Part shown: positions 1 through 12,570 of the stretch, one piece after another
Layout: every line of letters starts with the position of its first letter
Position numbering within the stretch: position 1 is the first letter of the stretch
Assembly: GCF_002776525.5 (NCBI RefSeq)
Contig: NC_045444.1
Coordinates: 26,622,658 to 26,686,657, forward strand
Length of the DNA: 64,000 nucleotides
Direction: 5' to 3'
From: Piliocolobus tephrosceles
Taxonomy: Eukaryota; Chordata; Mammalia; Primates; Cercopithecidae
The notes under the pieces: model-generated
What the model was told of the DNA's origin: nothing
The model's input: the letters and a program-made list of their open reading frames with translations, nothing else
The model's database searches: none
Translations under genes and position numbers: made by a program

Positions 1-524
1 TTTTCCCTTGTAACCCTTATTGCTAATCAACATGTGTCGTGATTCAGAATGACTGATACAAAATGTGATCTGATCTAACTGAAAATCCCATTATAGTGAA
101 TCAGATATGTTCCCAATTTCACTAAGCTATCTGCTTCATTACCATCCAATGAGTAATTTTCATAGGTTAATTGTGCCTATGCTTAGAAAAAGAAGTTTAA
201 TTTTGTCTTTACTTATTGACACTTAATTTTCCTGAGCACTTTCCTATTCTTGCATAATGGAACGAGAGTAGTTATTTACTCTTTTCAATTTATTATAGTC
301 TATAGCTGATTTCTATCTTAGTTGGTTTTCAAAAATTGAATTACATTTGAAATCTGCTCCAGTATAAAAAAGTCTTCATGCTGGATAACCTTCTTATTTT
401 TGAAACTTTTCCTTTTAATATATAACTAGAGATTTATTTATTTTTTTCATATGAAGCAGTTACAATGCTGTATGGATGAAATTTTTGTTTCTGACACTTG
501 GGTAAGCAAACTCAGTGATGCATC

Positions 525-655
525 AGGAAAGTGAAGATTATAATACCACCTACCTCATCAGGTGATTACAAAGGACAAACTATTAATAGCTACTGCATGT
601 AAACATTTAGCATATTTCCTGGAATACAGTAACTTATCTGTTCATGTTAGTTTTT
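525..655 (+). mobile_element. MIR SINE, partial
   Basis: ataataccacctacctcatc followed by acatttagcatatttcctgg. Confidence 0.5.
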
Positions 656-3600
656 ATTAACCTATCAGGATTAAAAAATATTTTATATCTCTTCTGTCTC
701 CTTTCTTTAAGGGTACTACTTGATAGGAATATATCTTACGTTTTTTGCCTTTAAAATGCTTTTTTCTGTATTTTCTTGCATTTTTACCAGTGACTAACTT
801 TGACTAAAAATAGTATATAAATAAATATATGTGATATTCTTAAAATAATGGTTGGCACATACTAAATAATACATAAATATAATGATTATTATTCCTGTAA
901 TAATATCACTATAATTTCTGTATAATCTTTCCTTAAGCAAGGTATCTACTGTATTAAGATAGTAATAAAGGAATTAGCCTAGAGTATTTTTTAAGGTTGT
1001 TTTCTGTTTGTGCTTTGATTTATTTTTCTGTTATAGGGAGAATGACAATGAATAAAAATTTTAAAATAAGAAAATGTATGAAAAGATCTATGAGCAAATT
1101 GGGAATCTTTTTAGGTTATCTTTAATAAGGCAAAGAGGAATTTCTCTTTTGCAGAACAAAGCTTGAACAATCAATTACTTCCTTTCTCAACAAATATACA
1201 TTGATAAGGGGAGCATTCTGCTTCCACATTATTTGATCCCTGCTTTAACTTATAAATTAGATGGAGAAGTTATACATGTAGAACATCAGTCTTATGTACG
1301 TTTGATATTTTATTCAAAGGGGTCTATTTGGCTCCTGCCTGAGACTGACTAATAATGACTCTATGAACAAAAGCCCTTTAACCAGATCAGGTACATATGA
1401 AGGTTGTGGCATTCAAAGGTCCAAAAACATCAGTGACTACAGAGAGTCCAATTATTAGCTTGAGAAAACACATGATATTAAAATGCAAAGAAGATGTTTG
1501 ATAAACTTGGTAGAATAGATTGCTTTGTGTACTTTGGGATAGAGTTCAAGTATCCTACATTATAAAATTCATATTTGCTACTATTTATTATTATTATTGG
1601 ATAAAAAATAGCAAACAAGAGCATGATTATTTTAAACATCTGGTCAAAATCTCCCTTAGCTTTCACAAAATACCCATTTTCATGCATCAATAGGCAAGGA
1701 ATCAACATGTTTGTTCTTCTTCAGAAAAAAAAAATCCAGTAGATAATTATTTCTAAGCTTTGTTTAGATTAACATTATGTCTATATTTTTCATGCTAAGA
1801 TATTGCACATTTACTCATATTCAGAAAATAAAGCCTTTACATGCATTCTGAAAACTTAATATATTATTTTTCTCAAATTATTAAAATTTCTATAACATGT
1901 TATCCTTGTAAACATTGTTCTAGCAATTCAAAATAACTTGTATGAATGGAGTAATATATAAATAGTGCATTAAACACCCACACACTCACACATCTCATTC
2001 AAATTTAGGATTAATAATGAAATGCATGGTTTACTTAAGTGAAAAACACCTTATGTTAACAATATTATTTCCCATAAAAGACCCCTACCACCAAGGAAAT
2101 GAGGATAAATAATATATAATGAAATTTATGTAAATTTTAAAAGAATGATGATGCAGATTTAAAAAGAATAAATAGGACCATTCTTGAAATGAATGTAATA
2201 CTTTGGACTAGACCAAATAAACATTTTTAAAGAAAGTGGTTTTGGGAGAAAAACATTTTTCTAAAATGAAAACTTCATTACAGGCCTGATTTTCAGATGT
2301 TACACATTCATGAGACATAAGACTAAAGTTTTGCATACTTAAAATATAATTGCCTACTTTTAAATTGGGTCCATGATTTTTTACAAGAAAGGATGTGAGC
2401 AGTGGCCTTATTTTTGTTATGGTACATGAGCAGGACCTCCAAAAATGATCCATAGATGTTGATGCTTTACAACAGAATTTGATGCATATAATAAGAAATT
2501 AATTAAAAATTATACCCCAAAATGGCCATTATAAAATCATAGTTTCTACATTTTTCTACCTTATACAAGTTTATCCAGGGTTATCTATCCTTAGCATGAA
2601 CATTATTTTTCTGAGTTGCAATGTAAGTGTCTACATGAGTACAGAGTAGGGTAAGTTACCTTAAATGATTAAATTTGCATCACGCATGTAGACATGCCTA
2701 AGACCAGAGATGACTTACCTCACCCTAGAGTCAACAGTTGGACAACTTTCCTGTCTCCTATTCTTGTAGTTCAATTAACACAAATTCTCTTTGTGCATTT
2801 CAATATGGCTTGAGGCTATAAATAGCTCATAGGTATCCAATATGAGTAAATGACATTGATTTAATTAATAGTGTAGCAGTAAAATTTGCTTGCTGAATAA
2901 GTTGTCTCTTGGAGTTTCAAGGGTCTCTGGTCACAAACTAAAGATACTATCAGTCCCTAATGGCCAGCTGAGGGTGATGTTTCTCATTCTCATTTTCATT
3001 CCAGATTTCTCCTTAGTTGTTAGGTCAAGCAGGGTGAATACGCAAGCCATTCTCACTCAGTACAAAATACCTTGATTTTGTATTCAAAGAGATATGTAGA
3101 GTGCATACAAGGGTCTTATTTTCCAGAATAAACAGAATATATTAAAACATAATGGTTTCCTTTCATTATCCAATGCAGACTGCCAGTTTCAATGGTTCAG
3201 GGGATACAGATCATCACTCTATGATATTCAGATACTTTATCTTTGATACAATGAAGACATGGACAAGTAAAGATAGTGCAATAGTATGCATCATAGTTAC
3301 CAATAATCTACAGGGACAATTAAAATGAAAGATCCAGAATGGTTAAGGACTGAGATTTTTATCATACTTTCAAGCTTACAAGTTTGTCTGTTTTTGTTCT
3401 ATGAATTCTGGTAGAAGATACAAGACTTGTGGAACTGATATAAAAGATTTTATTACTCATGGCACAACAAGCAGCATAGTCATCAGCAGATTGGTGTCAG
3501 TTCCTTTTACTCCAAAGTCCGCAGGGGCAACTGGGAGGGGTCCATATGGATGCTTTCATACACTGTGGGTGGCATTACAAGAGAGGAATTCTGAGTTTAG

Positions 3601-3835
3601 AAAATCGAAGCCTATTATAATGGGCAGTAAGAAGGCCTGCTGTTTTCATTAGCAGGTGACTCTGTCTCTTTCTCTCAATACTCTGCTATACAAACATTCT
3701 TGAAAAGATACTTCTGAAGAAAAGACAGTAAGTGTCTTACTTTAAGACATGCAGAAATGTGAGAGACCAAGGAGAAATGTCTCACAATAAAAGGTCCTGA
3801 AAAGTCATAACCTGGTAGTCACTAATACATGCAGA

Positions 3836-4072
3836 TAGATAGAGCAAACAAATTAGTGAGTGGATATGAGCACAAATAATAATTTCTGGATTCCAAGCTA
3901 TTACTGTTACGGGAATTCTGCACTAATTTACACAACCACACCTAAAGCAATAAAAGCGAATAGATAGAGCAAACAAATTGGTGAGCAGATATGAACACAA
4001 ATAATTATTTCTGGATTCCAAGCTATTGTTCTTATGGGAATTCTGCATTGATTTACACAACCACACCTAAAG
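3836..4072 (+). repeat. Tandem duplication, period 125 bp
   Basis: 3836-3947 and 3961-4072 align without gaps at an offset of exactly 125 (for example tttctggattccaagctatt in both) with roughly 10 mismatches in 112 bases. Confidence 0.95.
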
Positions 4073-4090
4073 TATACTGTGTAGCTAACT

Positions 4091-4470
4091 ATGTGTGATG
4101 GTCAAGTGTATGAATTAATTTGGCTAGCCCATGGTACATTGGTCATTCCATCTGGATGTTGCTGTAAAGGTATGTTTTAGATGATATGAACATCAGTAGA
4201 ATTTGAGTAATAAGCAGGTTACCCTCTATAATGTGGTTGGCCTCATCCAATCAGTTGAAGGCCTTAGGAATAGATTGGGATCCCCTGAGAAAGACGAAAT
4301 TCTTCCTTCAGGCTCTCTTTGAACTCAAGCAGCAACATCAACTCTTTTGGGGTCTCCAGCCTGCTGATGTACTCTGCAAATTTTGGACTTTCCAGTTCCC
4401 ATGATTATGTGACCTAATTCCATATACATTCTGTTTTTTCTGTTTATCTAGAGAATCGTGACTAGTACAC
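4091..4470 (+). repeat. Ancient interspersed repeat (LTR-like, family not assigned)
   Basis: Contains the block cctcatccaatcagttgaag and ends gagaatcgtgactagtacac. A second copy of the same family is at 55650-56025 in the same orientation. Confidence 0.6.
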
Positions 4471-5117
4471 TATGACCATGCCTGTGATCTGAAAATGATT
4501 TTGCTGAATGGGCCGGGAAGAGGAAGGCCACTCTTCACATCCATGCTTTTCCGATAAAACACTGAAAAGTGTGTATTTCAGAGGAAAAAATAGCTTTCAA
4601 TTTAAGAAGCCCCAGAGATATGCAAGGGGCATATAGATCATTGTATAATATTCCACTAAATTTTTTGGATAATATTAGAGTCTTCACTGTGAATGGGGAG
4701 AAAGTCATTTCCATTAACACCATTTTACTACCTAACTCTGCCTATCAAGAGAAAGCTAAAATTGCTTCCATTTTTTGAACACAATATATCACACCTATTC
4801 TTGAATATTCCTTTTAGAACTGTGAAGTTGGTCATAATTTATAAAAATAAAACACTTTTGGTACCTATTTCATCAATAGTAAATTATTCAATCTCTTTCA
4901 TATTATACAAAAAGTCTACACTATTAGTAGTCACTCAGGCAATTTAATGTCATAGAAGTTGACTTTTTATTAGCTATATTTTCTAATAGGTTTCATGTTT
5001 TTGCACTTGGTCACTTAAAATTCAAAAAGTTGCATCAACTGATAATGTTTTCTGAACTTTAAAAAAGACAAGGTATCAAATACATGCTTAGAAATCATGT
5101 TTAGTGAAAAATACTGA

Positions 5118-5149
5118 TCACTAAATTCCAACATAGTGGAATTTAGTGA
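5118..5149. repeat. Perfect inverted repeat, 13-bp stem, 6-nt loop
   Basis: tcactaaattcca (5118-5130) and tggaatttagtga (5137-5149). Confidence 0.97.
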
Positions 5150-5924
5150 GCTTACAAGTTAGAGAATGTAAATATTTATTGTATTTACAATTACCATGGG
5201 AAAGAACAAATGTGTTACCTCATGTGACTATACTCTTGGAGATAACCAGCCTACATCAACCAAAACTGTATTTGTTTCAGATACACATAAATAGAGAAAA
5301 AGGCTAGACAAATGCATGTGTGGGCTCTAGGTAAATGTGGTAAAGGAGGCCAAGTTCTTAATAATAATTTATCTAACAACATTTTTCCATAAGTATCTAA
5401 GAAAACACATGCAGTCATAACCCTCCTGGGTACACAGGTACTCTTACAAAACTGAAACAGTAAATTGGGGCAAAGTCATAATAAAATTAGGCAGCAACCT
5501 TGTTGTGAATTCAGTATTCTAGGAATAAAAGTTGCTACAGAACCAAGAAATTTAACTTGTACATCTACAAATAATGAAACAAAGACCCAGAAATGTAAGT
5601 TGACTCACAAAGACACATGATTACTTAGTAGTCACTATAGCAAGTCTTGAAATTTAACTCATGTTCTAATGTGCCTACCATACTTTGTATTCAGATTTGA
5701 CCTCCAGAATTGTAAAGAAAAAATGATAAACAGAGGAAGGAGTTAAAGAAGGTTTAACCTAGGCAGTTTCCTTGGAAGAAGGAAAAGTGGGGCATGGAAG
5801 AAGGAAGGGGAATAAAGCTAGAATAAGGTTACTACGGTAAAGGATGCTTTTGGGTACAAACTTTCCAATCACAAAGACCATACATAATAAAAGTTTGCAT
5901 ATTTTTTTCAGATTTCTCCACTTT

Positions 5925-6095
5925 GATAACTTTTGGCAAATTGCTTACCCTTTGATGCACGGATTAAACTTGAACTTCAGCTTTCACAAATGAAAATACG
6001 AATAATAATCAGCTCTCTCCATATTAGAATTAAAGGAGAGAATAATAAGCAGAACAATGCCTGGCACATAATCAAATTCTCAATAAATGATACCT
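5925..6095 (+). mobile_element. MIR SINE, partial
   Basis: Ends acaatgcctggcacataatc then tcaataaatga; the start is diverged. Confidence 0.65.
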
Positions 6096-6372
6096 GTTAT
6101 TTCTTACTAAAATACATTTGATGACTAACAACGTAGAGACTTAACAAATGTCCATATGAAGGGAAGTGAAATATTAAAAGAAAACATGAGGAAAGCAAGA
6201 GGAAAAAACTATCATAAGTTACATGAGAAGGACAAAACACAGCTAAACTCATTATGAAAAAATGGCTGATATTTGAATAAAGTCTTTGGTTAACAAAATT
6301 GTATCAACATTAATTGTCTAGTTTTGATAACTGCAGTGTAGTTTTTTAAGATGTTAGAAAAGGCTGTGTGAG

Positions 6373-6722
6373 GGTGCAATGGACTAAATGTTTGTGCCTT
6401 CCTAAAATTCACATGTTGAAATCCTCATTCTAATGTGAAAATATTTGGGGGGTAATTAATGAGGGCAGAGCCCTCATAAATGAAGTTAGTGCCCTCATAA
6501 GAAGACACCAGAGAGCTCTCTAATCCTTCTTCCTTCATGTGAGGATACAGTGGGAAGTCATCATCAGTCTGCAACCTGGAAGAGGTCCCTCACCAGAACC
6601 TGTCCATGCTGGCACTCTGATCTCAGACTTCTAAGCTCCAGAACTGAGATAAACAAATTTCTGTTGTGTATAAGTCACCCAGTCTATGGTACTTTGTTAT
6701 GGTAGCCTGAATTAATTAAGAC
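6373..6722 (+). mobile_element. MaLR LTR (MLT1-like), solo
   Basis: Shows aattcacatgttgaaatcct, agggcagagccctcataaat, gaagacaccagagagctctc and cacccagtctatggtacttt in the MLT1 order. Non-coding. Confidence 0.8.
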
Positions 6723-7414
6723 AGAGAAATATATAGAAATTCTCTGTACTATTTTGCAAATTCTTAACTAAAGTTGCTTCAAAATTTATTTTTAAAAATA
6801 TAATAAATTGCTTTGTAAATGCATTGTTTTTATATAATAACAGATGCCAAAGCTAGATTTAGCATTACCCATAAAAAATAGTTTAAATATTGATATTAAT
6901 AATATATCTTATAACAATTTTGGTACAATAAGATAAACATTTATGATTCCACAGTAAAAGTGTAAGCGGTATTAGTGAAGAATAACTTATCCATATAAGT
7001 GTATAGTATAAAATTATTCAAGGTAGATATGTATCTCTTAAGGAAAAAGAATTTAAAGCTGTGCAAAAAAAAAAAGAGATGTTGATTCAGAAAGACTGGG
7101 TAAGTGTGTTAAGACGGCTGTATTATGTGTAGCAACTAAAAATTGTAATCAAAAGTTTTTTTATTAAAATGTTACAGAAGTTTAAATAAATCAGTAAAAA
7201 TATGTAAGGTTTTACAAGATTCCTGAAAAATCATCAGGGATGACTATTATAAGAGGAATTTCACGAAAAAACAAAATGAGTTTTCGGATGATCAAAAAAT
7301 AACAAGTTGATCTTGTTTCTTACATTAGAACAAAAAAAATCATTTCTTAATGACTCTTACATCTTTTTAATCCATTTAATTACTGTTTTAAAAGTAATGA
7401 CAACTAAATTAAAG

Positions 7415-7855
7415 TACCCATTCATCCATTTAATGAATGTTTGCTGTATAGCTAATATGAGCCATGAACTGTTGTAGGCCCTAAGGATTTACCACTGAGC
7501 AAAGCAAACAACATCTCTGACCTATTGAAGCTTACATTCTGGCAGCAAGGCAACAACCAAGTGAAACATACCCAGAATAATGACAAAAGAGGAAAAGCAA
7601 GGAAAGGGAACAGAATTGGGTTGGGTGTGGTGGTGGTAAGCCATTTTATTGGGCTGGCCAGAAGGGCTGACTGAGGAGGTGGTCTACAGGCAAAGACGTC
7701 TAGGACTCACAGAAGAGATGCATGGGGGAATATGATGGAAGAACATTCCAGACACAGAAATATGTGCAAAAGCCCTGAGGTGGGACCATACCTAGGGTGT
7801 TCAGGGAACGACAAAGACGATATTAGAGAAGAGATACAGGGCTATTACAGGTAAA
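7415..7855 (-). mobile_element. LINE L2, 3' portion, reverse
   Basis: Plus-strand text tccatttaatgaatgtttgc, agcttacattctggcagcaa and gcaaaagccctgaggtggga is the reverse of the L2 3' end. Confidence 0.7.
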
Positions 7856-7904
7856 ATAGCAGAAAAACAACTTAAATAGCATTTTCCCCCTGTGAACTTA
7901 AAAG

Positions 7905-8438
7905 TCATTGTGTGGAACACTTACGAGGTGACCAAACCCAAAATGCTCATGAACAATAGTGATAAGGTGGTTCCTTACTGTGACTTGTACTTATTTTCAA
8001 GGGTTTATTTATGGGTATTGGGAGAGGCAGTCCCCTGTGGGCCTTAAGTGTCCCTGCATATTCTTGCTGAGTTTGCCAGATTGTAAGGCTTTTTTCTTTT
8101 TTGACGCTAAACAATTTCTCTTGCTACTCGTATAGGCAGCTAAGTAAGTCAAGGGGACCACAGGGAGACTGTGTAACTGCTTGCTCCACAGGGGAGGGGA
8201 ACTAGAGATCTTGCTTGTTTGTACAATGATGGCTGCTTTCTCAGAAAGTGCTGATCTCTAGGCCCTGCACAACTCCCTGCTTGCTCAGCATTCATCCTGG
8301 CCCATCATGTCGCTCCCTGAGACTTGCAGGCAGGTGAACCAGTGCAACTATCTTGATACTCCTGTGGTGAGCAATAAACTGTCTTAAGTCTCAATGTCTC
8401 ATTTTCTACTTTTGGCACCTATACAGTGGTGGCAGTTT
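7905..8438 (+). repeat. Possible retroviral-type LTR, unassigned
   Basis: Higher G+C than the surroundings, with a polyadenylation-type aataaa at 8373-8378 (gagcaataaactgtctt) near the 3' side. I cannot name the family and no internal retroviral sequence is present. Confidence 0.35.
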
Positions 8439-8461
8439 TATTCCCCACCATCCTTTATGAT

Positions 8462-8680
8462 AGGGTTTCTCAGCTGTGGTATTACTGACATTTGGAACTG
8501 AAGACTCCTTGTTATGGAGAACTGTCCTGTGTATTGCACAATGTTTAGCAGCAAGTGCCTCTATCTACTAGATTCCAGTAGCAACTCCCTCTCCAGTTGA
8601 ACCCAACGTAATTCCAGATAATATCAAATGTCCCAAAAAAGACAACATTATCTGTGTTCTATGAGGTTGGAGTTCTACCT
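8462..8680 (+). mobile_element. Ancient non-autonomous DNA element, family not assigned
   Basis: gggtttctcagctgtggtat, gtgtattgcacaatgtttag and aatatcaaatgtcccaaaaa belong to a common medium-reiterated repeat. Confidence 0.5.
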
Positions 8681-9935
8681 TAAAAGTGAGTGATATTTCT
8701 CAGACTCTTTGGTTCATTTTGATTCCTCTAAATGAATTTTCTTATCTTGAAATGAAAAGTTACTTGCAAATTATTTTTTTTTTGCAAAATTGCTAAGAAT
8801 ATTCAATTGTGTTTCTGTGGCTAGTATAGTAGTAAATACAAACTAGTTTTTTCAAATATGCAGTCTCAGAATGGGTTTGGTTTCATTGATATTCCACATA
8901 TGTAAAATACTTTGAAAAGAAAAATGTTAAACAGGCCATGAATAGTTACAGTGACAAACATTTTGAAAATATTTGTCTCAGAATGACATATTTTATATAT
9001 ATATCTCTATATCTTTTTTATCTTGAAAAAGGGTACTTTTTGTTTTTTACCTGAAATAATAGCAAGTTAAACCTTGCAATTTGAAATTCCTCTATTTAAG
9101 ACAAATTACAAATAAGTTAATAGCTAAAATATCAAGGTAATTTGTTTTGACAGAAAACATGCACATTCTTCTATGATTAACGATAAAGATTTATGAAAGC
9201 TCATTTGTATAACAAAGATAAAAGTGCCAATGCTGGGGATAGGAATACATTGCTATCCTGTGCAGGCAGATTTGTATAAACCAAAGAAAGGAACAGATGT
9301 GTATTAAAATATTTTACATGGTTATCAACCATCACCACACATTAAATGTCCTAATATCATTACAATATATTTCTTCAAGTTATCTAAATATTGCATACTA
9401 CACTACAGTAGATGCATATTTTGATGAGAACTCTGATTCTTTCCAATTGCATAGGAATAATAAACAGAAAATAAAAGTTAATGGATAAAGAGAAAAGAGA
9501 GTTGATAGGTGTTTAAGGAAGATCTGAGGTCATCATCATTAATTTTTTTGAGGGAGGCAAAAAGTATGAGGATACACAATATTGTCTTTCTTAGTCTATG
9601 ACTGAACCTAAAATAAACCTGGTCTGAGTTATAAGAGAATGTTTCTTAATTCCTGTAAGTAGGAATTACCTCTAGGTCCCTAACTTGAGCAAAAACCACA
9701 AACCTCCTACATTTAAGGGTTAACTTGATGATTCGGAATATGATACGAAATGTCTGGTGCATACTAGGAGCTTCATAAATGCTACTGTTATATAGCAACA
9801 GATATTTTGTCAACATAATATGATTTGCATTAGTTTAAAATATAATTTTAAGTGCTGAGACCATCAGACCATGGGATGCGTAAAAATAATCATGATTTTC
9901 CCGGAGGAGCTATATATAATGGCACATATACATAT

Positions 9936-9980
9936 CACACACACACACACACATACATATATATGTAGAGAGAGAGAGAG
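9936..9980 (+). repeat. (CA)n-(TA)n-(GA)n compound microsatellite
   Basis: cacacacacacacaca, then tatatat, then gagagagagagag. Confidence 0.95.
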
Positions 9981-10593
9981 ATGAAATAAAAAAGCATAAA
10001 AAATTATATCAGAATTGAATAGTAGTTACCTCAGATGGATATTCTATTAATTATCTACCTAATCTTTAAACTTAATTCAATAGTTTACCTTTAAAATGAA
10101 ACAAAAAGGCTAATTATGAGATAAAATTTGGTATTTATCTTTTGCTTCATCTGAATTTTATAATCCTCTGGGTAGTCTCAAATCAAAATGCTATATAGGG
10201 GACTTGCCAAAATAATTAAGTATGTATAGATTACAAAAATAATTGTTCTGAAGCTATTTTTTAATAGCTGGTTAAATAATGACTGTGAGTAGATAGATGT
10301 TTGTGGAGCCAGAAGAGACAACTTGTAGCACACTAGCCCCAAACAGGACACGATTTTATTCAGGAAAAACACACACACACTTAATGTAAGTATAAAAGGA
10401 AGAGATTCAAGTGTATAAAGATTTTGAGGAAAGGGCTTGGCAGACAAAAGACAAACTAAAATAAAACAACACCCATGTAGGACATAAGATGAAAATGTAG
10501 TGTTTTTTGGTTTTGTTTTGTTTTTAGCAATCATGCATGTTTGAAGTAACCAACTTACAACTTATATTAATGTGACAAAAAACTAGTTGCACC

Positions 10594-10618
10594 AAAAAAA
10601 AAAAAAAAAAAAAAAAAA
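10594..10618 (+). repeat. Poly(A) tract
   Basis: About 25 A in a row. Confidence 0.97.
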
Positions 10619-10639
10619 CCCTTTTATTTACATGGTTAC

Positions 10640-11390
10640 CTATAATCACATTTATTTACTTTGCAATTGTTGTTTTCTTTGTAATTCTCACTCAAGCTAT
10701 GAATGCATATCATGTTGTACAAATTTTAAAACATTCAAATTTGAGTGTAATAACTCATATGACCCTCCCAAGAAATAATCACTATAAACAGTTTATTGAT
10801 CCTTCCACAAACTTTTTGATATACTTGCGAAAATAGGATCATCCTGCAAAAATATCTTTTAACTCATTTTGTCTATTTATGGGTTTTGTTGATGTAAGTA
10901 TATACAGCTCTACCTCATGCATTTTAATGGCTACTTAATATAATTGCTAGCATAAATGCATCATGCCTTATTTGATAGACTTTATATTGTTTCCAATTTA
11001 TGATTACAAATAATGTTTCTTTTTGAACATGTGTCTACTTCTATAGAATAGGTAACTAATTGTGGAATTGGTTTGAATCTTATGTACCATTTCAATTGAT
11101 AGCTATTACTAAATAATGCTTCAAAACCAATATAACAACTTACATTCTTCCTAGTGTGGGAAATATTTTCTTATGTTCTAATATCACATATTATCAATAT
11201 TTCATTCTTTAATCTGATGAATCTGGTGAAAACTATTCCATTGATTTACATTTTTGTAATTAGTATGATGTTGAGTTCCTCTCCATATGCCTATTCAGAA
11301 CATTTTCTCCTAGTTTATCTTCCATGTTTTCACTTGCTCATAATACATTTTTTCATAGAAATGTGTTTTCTAAAATTTTAATGCAGGTGT
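10640..11390 (-). mobile_element. L1M-type fragment, reverse, diverged
   Basis: tacagctctacctcatgcat followed by tttaatggctacttaatata and ttgtttccaatttatgatta resemble the reverse of old L1 3' sequence. Confidence 0.5.
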
Positions 11391-11472
11391 ATATACATAT
11401 ATATATACACACACGTATATATGTATATACATATATGTATATATGTGTGTATATACACACACATATGCCTAC

Positions 11473-11507
<35 letters not shown>

Positions 11508-11555
11508 TATATGTGCATATATACATACATATGCAGGCATGTGTGTGTGTTCCAC
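11388..11555 (+). repeat. (TA)n/(CA)n compound alternating purine-pyrimidine tract
   Basis: Nearly 170 nt of alternating TA, CA and TG steps. It produces several overlapping open frames of Tyr, Ile, His and Thr that are not genes. Confidence 0.97.
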
Positions 11556-11689
11556 TAGGTTGTGCGTTGCATTGCTTAGAAAATGTTCTGCATCCCAATA
11601 CCATCAAATATATATATATTTCCACATACACACACAGGCATGCACATCTCCTACATGGGTACCCCAACAAAAGATGCATCACAGTGAGG

Positions 11690-12160
11690 GGCCAGACAGC
11701 AACAGGGGATGGGGCTGCTTGAGAGACAGTGCTGAGGAAAACTTCCTAGGGAAGCAACGTTTGGAGTGAGCCTTGAAGGGAATGATTGAATCCAGGGGGA
11801 GGCATGCACAGGACAGTAAACAGAGTGTGGTAAAGGTCCTGAGGTGGCCAGGGTTGGCATGATGGGGTAACTGTGAGAAGAGTGTGGATGAACAATGATG
11901 GAAGGGAAGGAGGGAAGGGGTCTAGGCAGAGAGGACAATGGAGGGGAGGAACAGTAGAAAGTGAGAACAGAGAAGCTGTCAGATACCAGATCATGCTCAG
12001 CCTTCTAGGACACGGTGATCGCTAAGAATTTATTTTGAGTGACAGGAAGTCATTGGAAAGTTGTAAGTAGATTAACCAGACTAGATTTAAAATTAAAAAA
12101 ACAAAACAAACAAACAAAAAAACCTCCCACTGTTGTGTTGAGAATAAACTATAGGGTAGT
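11690..12160 (-). mobile_element. LINE L2, reverse
   Basis: ggtcctgaggtggccagggt, agatcatgctcagccttcta, aggaagtcattggaaagttg and gttgtgttgagaataaacta follow reverse L2 order. A short (AAAC)n run lies at 12095-12125. Confidence 0.7.
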
Positions 12161-12227
12161 ATATTAGTTGTACATTGATGTGTAACAAATTGTCCCCAAA
12201 TTTATTGCTTAAAGCGACAGTAAACAC

Positions 12228-12570
12228 CTGCTATGGACTGAATGTTTCTTTCCCTCACAAAAAATAAAAATAAAAAATAAAAAAAAAATTCATATGGTGA
12301 AACCCTAATTAGTTCCCAATGGTCTGGTACTCGAAGGTGAGGTCTTTGGGAGGTAATTAGGGGTATTTGAGGTCATGAGACTAATTGCCATGATGGAATT
12401 AGTGTCCTTATAAGAGGAAGAGGCCAGAGCTCTTTCTTTCCACCCCATGAGAACACTGTGAGAAGGAGGCTGTCTGCAAACCAGAAGGGGAGCCCTCACC
12501 AGACACTGAATCTGCTGGCGCCTTGTTGATACACCTCCTACCTCTAGAATTGTGAACAATAAATATTTTC
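12228..12570 (+). mobile_element. MaLR LTR (MLT1-like), solo
   Basis: ctatggactgaatgtttctt, ggtgaggtctttgggaggta, ccctcaccagacactgaatc. It contains an internal A-rich expansion at 12262-12288. Confidence 0.8.

Noticed and set aside
11324..11769. Overlapping open frames of 108-132 codons on both strands
   Set aside because: They are translations of the alternating TA/CA tract (runs of Tyr, Ile, His, Thr) and neighbouring L2 sequence, present in several frames at once.
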